This document shows, piece after piece, positions 6,856-14,329 of a DNA stretch of 15,208 bases. Origin of the DNA: Thiodiazotropha sp040507005 (GTDB taxonomy: Bacteria; Pseudomonadota; Gammaproteobacteria; Chromatiales; Chromatiaceae); assembly GCA_040507005.1 (NCBI GenBank), contig JBEVVS010000150.1:1-15208 (forward strand), written 5' to 3'. The notes below the pieces were generated by a model. That model saw only the letters and a program-made list of their open reading frames with translations. It had not been told where the DNA came from and ran no database searches. A program made the position numbers and the translations under genes. Position 1 is the first letter of the stretch. The number at the start of each line of letters is the position of its first letter.

Positions 6856-7067
6856 TAATCTGCCTCCCTCTGTTGATGTGTCTTACGACTGGCATCAATC
6901 TGCTGATTAAGCCATTCGTCCACTTCAGATTCAATCCAGCCCACTGCTCGGCTACCAAGGGAAATGGGCTTGGGGAAGCTGCCCTCCGTTACGCGAAGAT
7001 ACAATGTCGAGCGAGATAAGCCAGTTCGTGCCTTTACTGCAGGAAGTCTCAGGATTGTGGTACTCAT
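6855..7067 (-). CDS. AlpA-family/MerR-like transcriptional regulator (excisionase-like)
   Basis: A 70-residue DNA-binding protein with the AlpA pattern: ILRLPAVKARTGLSRSTLYL (residues 5-24) is the helix-turn-helix, then FPKPISLGSRAVGWIESEVD gives the wing and the WxxxEVxxW signature (EVDEWL). AlpA and its relatives control integrase genes or act as directionality factors in prophages and islands, so the gene marks this stretch as part of an integrated element. The ATG at 7067 follows a perfect AGGAGG. That SD lies within an inverted repeat (CGCCT-CCT-AGGCG, 7073-7085), so a hairpin could limit its translation. No integrase is in the window; it may lie elsewhere or be lost. Confidence 0.9.
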   Translation of the reverse strand: MSTTILRLPAVKARTGLSRSTLYLRVTEGSFPKPISLGSRAVGWIESEVDEWLNQQIDASRKTHQQREAD

Positions 7068-7133
7068 GTTTGCGCCTCCTAGGCGTTATTAACACAAGGT
7101 ATTAATCTAATCCTGGTTTAGATGGTGTAGAAT

Positions 7134-7189
7134 TCTGCTAGCTAGTTAAGTGGACGCTCTGCAAGGAGAATTGACAGTTAGCTAGCAGA
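7134..7189. repeat. Perfect 11-bp inverted repeat with 34-base spacer
   Basis: TCTGCTAGCTA (7134-7144) and TAGCTAGCAGA (7179-7189) are exact complements. The right arm overlaps the stop codon of the 291-residue gene. As RNA on the minus strand it forms a long-loop hairpin without a T-run, so it is a poor terminator; a protein-binding site is possible. Confidence 0.55.
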
Positions 7190-8053
7190 CTGTGATTTTT
7201 GGTATTTACTTATCCAGCTAACTACAGTCCGATGAGTAACTGGGACTATCACACCTGCAATATTTCGAGCAGCATCTTCATTGCTTCTGTATTCATGCTT
7301 ATGAGATTCGTAGTATTCTAAAGCTTCTTTTTTTAGCATTGCATGCTCTTTGTGGCGTTCAATAGCTCCTTTTCTGGCGGTTTCTGATCTACGTTGGGAT
7401 GCGATTTTTTCTACTTCACTATCAAGTTCGGCTTCCTTTGCCTTGAATTTCTTGATCAAAAATAAAATATGGTCTTTATAAAACTCAAGGTCATGTAGAT
7501 GTTCTGCATATGTAATGGCATCCATCGCTTTTAATGCGTACTCATTAGCTGCCGTGTGATCATTTTTCTCGGTTGACTCTAGGCAATCTACCAGTAACCA
7601 TAGAGCAAGCACTGAAAAACATTCGTAATCTTTGCCATCTTCATAGTGCGGGACATCGAGGCTATAGGAGTCTATGCATTTCTTTAGTGTGGTTACTTCA
7701 TTTTGGTTATTGTAACTAGGACATGTAAGTTCTGGTTCAGATTCTGTAATGCCATACAAGTCATAATTAACAAAAGACCTCAAGTTCTCACCAGAATCAA
7801 TAGCCTCTTGCAGGTATTCTTTCGCCCATCCCTGATTATCGATTTGATCCTGTATGAACATATCAATCTCACGTTCAAGATTATCTTCCAAAATCCAGTC
7901 GATCATTTCTGCTGCTGACTGTATTTCCTGGACAGTTCGACCGGTGAGTTGAGCTCTTGCCCGATTGGCAATTTCTGGAAGGAGCGGGAATGGATGAGAT
8001 GGCACATTCCCCTCTTTGGGGTCAAATTGTTTGAGTTGGAGCCAATATCCCAT
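7178..8053 (-). CDS. Hypothetical protein with C-terminal HTH-like segment
   Basis: A 291-residue protein not recognised as a family with a name. Residues 25-100 are acidic and helical; a Leu/Trp-rich helix (FSVLALWLLVDCLES, 146-160) is too short and acidic-flanked to be a firm membrane segment. Residues 200-250 are charged and probably coiled-coil (KKFKAKEAELDSEVEKIASQ). Residues about 255-286 (YRSNEDAARNIAGVIVPVTH, then RTVVSWISKYQ) look like a helix-turn-helix. The start ATG is preceded by GAGGT at good spacing, and that SD sits at the edge of a 12-bp palindrome. It is transcribed divergently from the RHH-hsd operon and could be a regulator or a gene of the integrated element; both are inference. 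Confidence 0.6.
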   Translation of the reverse strand: MGYWLQLKQFDPKEGNVPSHPFPLLPEIANRARAQLTGRTVQEIQSAAEMIDWILEDNLEREIDMFIQDQIDNQGWAKEYLQEAIDSGENLRSFVNYDLYGITESEPELTCPSYNNQNEVTTLKKCIDSYSLDVPHYEDGKDYECFSVLALWLLVDCLESTEKNDHTAANEYALKAMDAITYAEHLHDLEFYKDHILFLIKKFKAKEAELDSEVEKIASQRRSETARKGAIERHKEHAMLKKEALEYYESHKHEYRSNEDAARNIAGVIVPVTHRTVVSWISKYQKSQSAS

Positions 8054-8059
8054 CAGTAC

Positions 8060-8071
8060 CTCATTAATGAG
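8060..8071. promoter_or_regulatory. 12-bp perfect palindrome at the ribosome binding site of the divergent gene
   Basis: CTCATTAATGAG is a perfect palindrome that ends in the GAG of the Shine-Dalgarno sequence of the minus-strand gene starting at 8053. It could be an operator or an RNA hairpin masking the ribosome binding site. Confidence 0.4.
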
Positions 8072-8102
8072 TAAAAAATCTATTCTAATTCAATAAGGTA
8101 CA

Positions 8103-8124
8103 ATGTAGTATATCTGCAGTACAT
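8103..8124. promoter_or_regulatory. Imperfect palindrome in the divergent intergenic region, candidate RHH operator
   Basis: Outer arms ATGTA and TACAT with a partly symmetric centre (7 of 11 positions paired) lie 29 bases ahead of the RHH gene and overlap a possible -10 (TACAAT, 8099-8104). RHH proteins commonly autoregulate through such sites. No good -35 is visible, so the promoter itself is unsure. Confidence 0.35.
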
Positions 8125-8153
8125 ATGAAAGCCACCCTGAGCAGAGGTTCCCA

Positions 8154-8324
8154 ATGGCTGAAACCAAATCAACGACCCTGACCGTTCGGGTCCATCCAGA
8201 AGTGAAGGAGGGCTTGCGCTCCGTTGCCGAGAAGGAGCACCGCAGCTTGGCCAACATGATTGAGGTGATGATTCGCGATTATTGCAGGCGGAATGGGGTC
8301 AATATCGTAGAGGATGCGAAGTAA
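8154..8324 (+). CDS. Ribbon-helix-helix (Arc/CopG-type) DNA-binding protein
   Basis: A 56-residue protein: MAETKSTTLTVRVHPEVKEG and on to EVMIRDYCRRNG. It has the RHH layout: a short N-terminal strand (TLTVRV, residues 8-13) that pairs in the dimer and reads the major groove, helix A (PEVKEGLRSVAEKEH), the turn RSLANM, and helix B (IEVMIRDYCRR). The ATG at 8154 has an AGAGG ribosome binding site at good spacing. It lies 75 bases upstream of hsdM on the same strand, where small regulators of type I restriction operons or solo antitoxin-like regulators are found; no toxin partner follows. Most likely it represses or tunes the hsd operon and itself, through the palindrome just upstream. Function is inferred from family and place. 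Confidence 0.8.
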   Translation: MAETKSTTLTVRVHPEVKEGLRSVAEKEHRSLANMIEVMIRDYCRRNGVNIVEDAK

Positions 8325-8399
8325 TACGCTTAACTTATTTACTGAATGAAGTATGACGACAGAATGACCAGACACACAAAGGATCTGAGAGAAACCCGA

Positions 8400-10150
8400 A
8401 TGAGTACTGCTGAACAAGAATTCCTGAAAGCCCTCGACGACAAGCTCTGGAAGGCTGCCGACAAGCTGCGCAACAATCTGGACGCGGCCAACTACAAGCA
8501 CGTCGTACTGGGCCTGATCTTCCTTAAGTATGTCTCCGATGCCTTTGATGAGCGCCAGACCGAACTGCGCCACTTGTTCACCGAAGATAACAGCGACGAC
8601 AACATCTACTACATGCCGCGTGATGACTACGATAGCGATGAGGAGTACCAGGAAGCAGTGAATGGCGAGCTGGAGCTGCACGAGTATTACCAAGAGAAGA
8701 ACGTATTCTGGGTGCCGGTCCGCTCCCGCTGGAACACCCTAAAACAAGCTGCTGCACTGCCTATCGGTTCGGTCATCTGGCAAGATGATAACGGGGATGA
8801 CGTCAAACTGCGCTCCATCTCATGGCTGATCGACCAAGCGCTGGAGCAGATCGAGAACTTCAAGATAGATGACAAGCTGGTTAACCCCAAACTCAAGGGC
8901 ATTCTACCTCGTGTGAGTCAGTATCAGGTCGAAAACCGCAACCTTTCGGAACTGATCAACAAATTCTCCGATACCAGATTTAGCAAGCCCGAATACAACG
9001 GCCAAAAGCTGGATCTGCATAGTAAAGACATACTAGGCCATGTGTACGAATACTTCCTGGGGCAGTTCGCCCTGGCAGAAGGCAAACAGGGTGGCCAGTA
9101 CTACACCCCAAAGAGCATCGTTACCCTGATTATCGAGATGCTCGCCCCCTACAATGGCCGCGTCTATGATCCGGCGATGGGTGCCGGTGGCTTCTTCGTC
9201 TCCAATGACAAGTTCATTGAGAATCATGCTGGTGAGAAACACTACAAGGCCAGCGAGCAGAAAAAGCATATCTCCGTTTACGGCCAGGAGAGCAACCCCA
9301 CCACATGGAAGCTGGCCGCGATGAACATGGCGATCCGGGGCATCGACTTTAACTTCGGCAAGAAAAACGCCGACAGCTTCCTGGATGACCAGCACCCGGA
9401 TCTTCGTGCCGATTACGTCATGGCCAATCCGCCGTTCAACATCAAAGACTGGTGGCACGCCAAGCTGGAAGGCGACGTGCGCTGGAAATACGGCACTCCG
9501 CCTCAGGGCAACGCCAACTTCGGCTGGATACAGCACATGCTGCACCACCTCAACGACCAGGGCTCCATGGGGCTACTGCTCGCCAACGGCTCCATGANNN
9601 NNNNNNNAGCTCCAACACAAACAACGAGGGTGAGATCCGCAAGGCGCTGATCGAAGCCGATCTGGTCGAGTGCATGGTGGCCCTGCCAGGGCAGCTGTTC
9701 ACCAACACCCAGATACCCGCCTGCATCTGGTTCCTGACCAAAGACAAGGCCAATGGCCTGTCGCTGGATAGAACGAAATCCGACCGGCGAGGCAAAACCC
9801 TGTTCATCGATGCCCGCAACCTGGGTTACATGAAAGACCGCGTACTGCGCGACTTCACCCAGGAAGACATCGCCAAAATCGCCGACACCTTCCATGCCTG
9901 GCAAGAGGATGACGGCTACGAAGATGAAAAAGGCTTCTGCTACTCCGCCAACCTCGATGATATTAAAAAACACGACTTCGTGCTGACACCGGGGCGCTAT
10001 GTAGGAGCAGCAGAGCAGGAAGAGGACAGCGAGCCATTTACCGAAAAGATGACGCGCCTAACCGCTCAGCTAAAAGAACAGTTTGAAGAATCAGATCGGC
10101 TGGAGGGTGAGATCAAGGATAACTTGTTGGGGCTGGGTTATGAGTTGTAA
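8400..10150 (+). CDS. hsdM: Type I restriction-modification DNA methyltransferase subunit (interrupted by assembly gap)
   Basis: HsdM transfers a methyl group from S-adenosylmethionine to adenine in the site chosen by HsdS, as M2S. I take the start MSTAEQEFLKALDDKLWKAA at 8400, the usual start of the family with a GAGAG site; an in-frame ATG at 8346 would add 18 residues. The N-terminal helical domain (1-165) is followed by GKQGGQYYTPKSIV (228-241), SAM-binding motif I as VYDPAMGAGGFF (255-266; relatives often have DPACGSGG) and the catalytic NPPF (343-346). A run of 10 N (9598-9607) splits the frame. Removing the Ns and one duplicated A gives GSMSSNTNN, the family's own sequence at this point, and a 579-residue protein in frame, so the gene is very probably intact. 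The 3' end overlaps hsdS by 11 bases. Confidence 0.93.
9598..9607. other. Assembly gap (10 N) inside hsdM
   Basis: Ten Ns between TCCATGA and AGCTCC. The flanks carry the two parts of hsdM in different frames. The number ten looks like a fixed placeholder, and the true join is probably a one-base overlap. Confidence 0.95.
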
Positions 10151-11564
10151 ATGGCCACAAAAGCCACTAGGGGAATTGCTGGAGCTCGTAATTGACCATA
10201 GAGGGAAGACCCCCAAGAAAATGGGATTCTCTGATTTTCATAGTGAAGGACACCCTGTACTTTCTGCTAAGCACGTAAAGACCGACGTATTGGTGAATGT
10301 TGAGGCAATTCGATTTGCCAACGAACAGATGTACCAAAAGTGGATGAAAGTAGACGTTCAGGAGGGGGATGTAGTCCTAACATCCGAAGCTCCGATTGGT
10401 GAAGTTTATTACTTGGATGGAAATGTAAAGTATGTACTCGGTCAGCGTGTTTTTGGTCTCAGGCCAAAGAAGGAAGAAATTCACCCGCTTTATCTGACCG
10501 CCTGGCTGACCTCATTACGAGGACAAGAACAACTCGCTGCAAGGGCTTCTGGATCCACAGTCCTTGGTATTAAACAATCAGAATTGTTAAAGATCGAAGT
10601 CGATCTGCCCCCCTATGAAATCCAGGAACAGATCGCAAAGGTACGATACGATTTCACAAAGAAGATCGCTATCAATACCCAAACCAACCAAACCCTCGAA
10701 CAAATCGCCCAGGCTATTTTCAAAAGCTGGTTTGTGGATTTTGAACCGGTCAGAGCCAAGATGGCGGTGTTGGAAACAGGTGGCACAGCCGAACAGGCCG
10801 AGCTTGCCGCCATGTCGGCGATCTCCGCCAAAGACGAAGACGCCCTTAAACAGCTGCAAGCCGAGCAACCCGAAGTCTACGCCGAACTGGTACAAACCGC
10901 CGCACTGTTTCCATCGGCGATGGAAGAGTCGGAATTGGGAGAGATTCCGGAGGGGTGGGAAGCAAAGCCTCTTGGTGAATACCTAACCATTAAACGTGGT
11001 GGCTCCCCAAGACCAATTAAGAATTTCGTTGTTCCTGAAGGCTACCCTTGGACAAAAATTGCAGATGCTACTGCTAACGATAGCCCTTATATTTTTGTGA
11101 CCAAGGAATTTATCAAAGAAGAAGGACTTAAAAAGACTGTTTACCTTAAAAGAGGCGCGTTAATTCTATCAAATAGTGCCACTCCGGGCTTACCACGCTT
11201 TTTGGAACTAGATGCTTGTATTCACGATGGATGGCTACACTTCCCTGAAAAAAAACATTTTACGGATTCTTATCTTTATCATCTATTTCTTCATATCCGT
11301 AGGCACCTAGTATCGCAAGGGAACGGTAGTGTATTTACAAACTTGAAAACTGATATTTTGAGAAATCAAGTTGTGCTTGTACCACCAAAAGAATTGGTTG
11401 GTGTTTACGAGAAATATGCATCGAAACTATTGGAAACCGTAAAGAGGAAATCGATTGAGAACAATCAGTTAGTACAGATCAGAGACACTCTCCTCCCCAA
11501 ACTTTTGTCTGGTGAAATCGAGTTAACCCAAGATCATGTAACGCCTAATGAGGCATCCGCATGA
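10140..11564 (+). CDS. hsdS: Type I restriction-modification specificity subunit
   Basis: HsdS gives the M2S and R2M2S complexes their bipartite DNA target. From the ATG at 10140, inside the last codons of hsdM, it has 474 residues with the two-repeat plan: target-recognition domain 1 (about 5-165), central conserved helices (about 170-265, with AIFKSWFVDFEPVRAKM at 192-208), target-recognition domain 2 introduced by ELGEIPEGWE (265-274), and a distal conserved helix ending NQLVQIRDTLLPKLLSGEIE. Both recognition domains look full length. The central helices are GC-rich like hsdM, while the recognition domains are clearly AT-richer, as expected if they are exchanged by recombination. The target cannot be read from sequence. 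The stop overlaps the FRG gene by four bases (ATGA). A longer frame from 10083 is unlikely. Confidence 0.93.
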   Translation: MSCKWPQKPLGELLELVIDHRGKTPKKMGFSDFHSEGHPVLSAKHVKTDVLVNVEAIRFANEQMYQKWMKVDVQEGDVVLTSEAPIGEVYYLDGNVKYVLGQRVFGLRPKKEEIHPLYLTAWLTSLRGQEQLAARASGSTVLGIKQSELLKIEVDLPPYEIQEQIAKVRYDFTKKIAINTQTNQTLEQIAQAIFKSWFVDFEPVRAKMAVLETGGTAEQAELAAMSAISAKDEDALKQLQAEQPEVYAELVQTAALFPSAMEESELGEIPEGWEAKPLGEYLTIKRGGSPRPIKNFVVPEGYPWTKIADATANDSPYIFVTKEFIKEEGLKKTVYLKRGALILSNSATPGLPRFLELDACIHDGWLHFPEKKHFTDSYLYHLFLHIRRHLVSQGNGSVFTNLKTDILRNQVVLVPPKELVGVYEKYASKLLETVKRKSIENNQLVQIRDTLLPKLLSGEIELTQDHVTPNEASA

Positions 11565-12793
11565 GCAAAAGTGCCTCATACTGGGAAAAGATCCCACTTT
11601 GGAATAATGATTCCCCCGAGGATAGCTTTGAAATCACCGCTGATCAGATCAGCGGCCGTATTCCAGTAACACGCTTGGAGCACTGGCGCGATTTTTCAGC
11701 ATTGCTGGAAAGTCCTTTCTTTAATCGACTGGATGCCCAGTTTGTCTTCCGTGGTCATCGTCGCTATGACTGGAGCATGACGCCGACTCTAGCCCGCGTT
11801 ACTTCAAACGACATCATTACCGAAGCATTGGCAAGCCAGCAGTTAGAGATGTTTCGAAAAGCGATCCGAGGCCGTGTCAGCGATCATTCCTTGTTGGAAG
11901 ATGGGCCACAGGACGATGAGCTTTGGTCAATCGGACAGCACCACGGTCTAATGACGCCATTACTTGATTGGACTTATTCGCCCTACGTGGCGTTGTTCTT
12001 CGCATTCGCCAAAGAAGATCAAAAAGACGAAACGGACAATCCGTATCGTGCGGTATACATCCTAAACAAGAGCTTTATAGCAGACGATGAAGTTTGTCCT
12101 GATATACGTGTCTTCGAGCCGAAGAAAGATGATCATGGCCGACTGGTTAGCCAGGCTGGTTTGTTCACCTTTTCACCCTACGACGCGACGATTGAAAACA
12201 AACTGACCGAAGTGCTGACTGATGAAGACTCTCAGGATGACGAGCTGAAGCAGGCAGCAGAGGAAGAACAGGCAGCAATACTGGCCAAGTATATTTGTAA
12301 GGTGTACATCAAAAACGAAGAGCAGCAGGAGTGCTTGAAACATCTAAGGCGGATGAATGTACACCACGCTAGCCTGTTCCCTGATCTGATTGGTGCTGCT
12401 GACTACTGCAATGTTTTTATCAGCGAAACAGAGCGACAGCGATTTCTAGAGAAAACGCCTGAAGTCGATACGGATACTACAGAGGTGAGTGTTTCTCCTC
12501 CTGAGGAGCAAAAGCCAGTTTCTGCAGAAAGCATCGGCACGATTACTGACCTGCTGAAACACCCAGCGGAAAGCAAAGAGGTCGAACCTGGCCGTATTGA
12601 CCTCATTGCTGAAGAGCTTTCCAAGTATCTTTCTAAATCAATGCTGGTTGACTGGGAAGAGCGCGACACATTGCAAGCCGAGATCAAAAACACCACTCGT
12701 GTGTTGCTTAGGAAATTTGGTTATCCGGTGAACGCAAGAGAGTATGTGATCGAGAACATTTTGAATGTCATGGCGGAGAGTCAGCATGAATAA
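11561..12793 (+). CDS. FRG-domain protein with HsdR-like C-terminal domain
   Basis: A 410-residue cytoplasmic protein in two parts. Residues about 35-300 are an FRG domain: FVFRGHRRYDWSMTPTLAR (FRG at 63-65), QHHGLMTPLLDWTYSPYVAL (126-145), SQAGLFTFSP (197-206) and LRRMNVHHASLFPDL. FRG domains recur in defence loci and carry conserved Arg and His residues, but no reaction is firmly known to me. An acidic, Pro/Glu/Thr-rich linker (295-345) leads to residues 348-405, where LIAEELSKYLSKSMLVDWEE, then RVLLRKFGYP and VIENILNVMAE match the pattern of the C-terminal helical domain of HsdR (DUF3387/T1RH-like: a Val-Asp-Trp, Arg-Leu-Leu-Arg-Lys-Tyr-Gly-Tyr-Pro signature). It overlaps hsdS (4 bases) and kwaA (8 bases). 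I infer a toxin-like effector tethered to the methylase core. Confidence 0.88.
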   Translation: MSKSASYWEKIPLWNNDSPEDSFEITADQISGRIPVTRLEHWRDFSALLESPFFNRLDAQFVFRGHRRYDWSMTPTLARVTSNDIITEALASQQLEMFRKAIRGRVSDHSLLEDGPQDDELWSIGQHHGLMTPLLDWTYSPYVALFFAFAKEDQKDETDNPYRAVYILNKSFIADDEVCPDIRVFEPKKDDHGRLVSQAGLFTFSPYDATIENKLTEVLTDEDSQDDELKQAAEEEQAAILAKYICKVYIKNEEQQECLKHLRRMNVHHASLFPDLIGAADYCNVFISETERQRFLEKTPEVDTDTTEVSVSPPEEQKPVSAESIGTITDLLKHPAESKEVEPGRIDLIAEELSKYLSKSMLVDWEERDTLQAEIKNTTRVLLRKFGYPVNAREYVIENILNVMAESQHE

Positions 12794-13370
12794 CATTCGC
12801 CGAAAAATTGATCTCTACATACTATCGCTCGGCTTGCTTTTCGTGTTTTTTATTATCATCACTGCTGAGTTACCGAGCTCTTCATTTGCCGCCAATGAAA
12901 TTTCAAGCTGGACAGCATTCATTGCAGATAATTCGATTACGTTTATTTCACTTGCTCTTCTGTTGTATTGCGTTTACGCCTATAAGCGATTTGATTTCGA
13001 ACTAAAGGGTGCTGCTGAGATACCTTTTAAGATCAAGAAAATAGAAGGCATCAATTACGAGCACCTAACCTTCTTGGCTACCTACGTAGTACCACTTATC
13101 AGCTTCGACTTCGACAGTGGACGGCAAATGATCGTCCTCGCTTTCTTACTCGTTGTCATGGGCGTCATTTACATCAAAACCGATTTGTTTTATGCCAACC
13201 CATCTCTTGCGTTATTGGGTTTTCACATATATCGAGCCGATGGCAACTTCAAAACCGGTGACAGAGAAGGAATCATCCTAATTTGCAGGGGTAAGCTATC
13301 TGAAGGAGACAAGGCGACATACATAAAGTTGGACGATAGGATTTACTATGCCAAGGGGGCAAAAGGATGA
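12786..13370 (+). CDS. kwaA: Kiwa anti-phage protein, membrane component
   Basis: A 194-residue inner-membrane protein with four predicted helices: about 10-27 (LYILSLGLLFVFFIIITA), 48-66, 92-107 and 114-131, followed by a cytoplasmic C-terminal region (about 150-194, ending KLDDRIYYAKGAKG). This size and plan fit KwaA, which in described Kiwa systems acts with KwaB as a membrane sensor of phage infection. The assignment rests on the topology and on the DUF4868 gene directly downstream. I choose the ATG at 12786 (GGAGA site seven bases ahead); it lies in the last codons of the FRG gene, an 8-base overlap. The stop overlaps kwaB by four bases (ATGA). AT-richer than hsdM. Confidence 0.85.
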   Translation: MNNIRRKIDLYILSLGLLFVFFIIITAELPSSSFAANEISSWTAFIADNSITFISLALLLYCVYAYKRFDFELKGAAEIPFKIKKIEGINYEHLTFLATYVVPLISFDFDSGRQMIVLAFLLVVMGVIYIKTDLFYANPSLALLGFHIYRADGNFKTGDREGIILICRGKLSEGDKATYIKLDDRIYYAKGAKG

Positions 13371-14329
13371 ATGCGGAAGAACTCAAAGCCGCTTTACAGC
13401 AGCATTACGACGATTACGAAGAAATTGGTGTCACCGTTTATGCCATCCTAAAAGACTCGGAAAATCTTGATCCCTGGAAAATCGACATCGAAGCAGACGC
13501 TTCTGACGGCCTCAAGGCATTGTTCATCCAGAGCTTGAAGGAAACCATCACCGAAAAAGATGAACTATCGGTTCTCCAGCTCTCATCTTCTGATGAAAGA
13601 GCTGAGGCAATCTATCAATACGACATAGATCTGCCCGATGAATTGAAGGCAATGAATGCCGTTCTGCAAGCAGATGACTTTCCTCTGCTGGACCTTAACA
13701 ATTCAAACCTAAACAACATCAAAGCCCTTCTCATAGAAATAGGAAACAACGCCGGACAGATTGTTCTGTACAAAACTATGGCCCCCGTAAACGTATTCAC
13801 TCGGGCAAGTCTCTTTCTCAAGAAGTCGCAGCATAGGCTAGAGAAGATCAATGATGAGTTTCTGCGTGTAAGCTCAGGTTTTCAGCTTATGCAGATCAAC
13901 GATGAATTGTTTGTTATCGACCTCAAAGCCCTAGAAAGGAGCTTTGGCTTCCACGACGTGATCAAGAAAGAAGCTGCTTTGGGAATAGACTCAATTGAGG
14001 CCATTCAACTGATCGACAACATCAATGTTTTAAAAGAATTACTTGATGACATTAAGTACGCGAGGCGTTTTACAAAAATTGCCAAGTCTTCGCCTGTGCT
14101 GAAGGCTGCCGTCCCCAATGACAGCATTATCGCTTTTTGTAAATCGTTTCCGAAACTCTCAGGAAAAATACGTTTCAATGAAGCTGAGGATAAGATTATC
14201 TTGGATACCAAAGTATCCAAAGACTTGTTTATCAAACTTTTGATGGATGATTTCTTAACATCAGAACTCACTAAACTTCACTATGCCAGCGTGGCTAAGG
14301 ATAGCGTTGAAGAGGTAGAGGAAGACTAG
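13367..14329 (+). CDS. kwaB: Kiwa anti-phage protein, DUF4868 component
   Basis: A 320-residue soluble protein of the DUF4868 family, which defines KwaB. Regular features are the acidic start (ELKAALQQHYDDYEEIGVTV), the LLDLNNSNLNNIKALLIEIG segment, and the conserved core VNVFTRASLFLKKSQHRLEK (near residues 144-163), then FQLMQINDELFVIDLKALER. In published Kiwa systems KwaB is cytoplasmic, binds DNA and works with KwaA at the membrane to stop phage development. Start ATG overlaps the kwaA stop (ATGA) with an AAGG-type site (AAAAGG) just ahead. The stop codon TAG is directly followed by the ATG of hsdR, with no gap. Full length by comparison with the usual size of about 310-320 residues. Confidence 0.88.
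   Translation: MNAEELKAALQQHYDDYEEIGVTVYAILKDSENLDPWKIDIEADASDGLKALFIQSLKETITEKDELSVLQLSSSDERAEAIYQYDIDLPDELKAMNAVLQADDFPLLDLNNSNLNNIKALLIEIGNNAGQIVLYKTMAPVNVFTRASLFLKKSQHRLEKINDEFLRVSSGFQLMQINDELFVIDLKALERSFGFHDVIKKEAALGIDSIEAIQLIDNINVLKELLDDIKYARRFTKIAKSSPVLKAAVPNDSIIAFCKSFPKLSGKIRFNEAEDKIILDTKVSKDLFIKLLMDDFLTSELTKLHYASVAKDSVEEVEED

Noticed and set aside
8154..8324. RHH protein as the antitoxin of a toxin-antitoxin pair
   Set aside because: No toxin-sized ORF follows; hsdM starts 75 bases later. A regulator of the hsd operon is the simpler reading.
8169..8693. Long minus-strand frame of 174 codons over the start of hsdM
   Set aside because: It is the antisense shadow of the RHH gene and hsdM; Val/Leu-rich composition and no ribosome binding site. 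Similar minus frames over hsdM at 9033-9548 and 9503-9973 were rejected for the same reason.
9598..9650. Frameshifted or truncated HsdM
   Set aside because: The frame change coincides exactly with a 10-N gap and is resolved by a one-base-overlap join that restores the family sequence.
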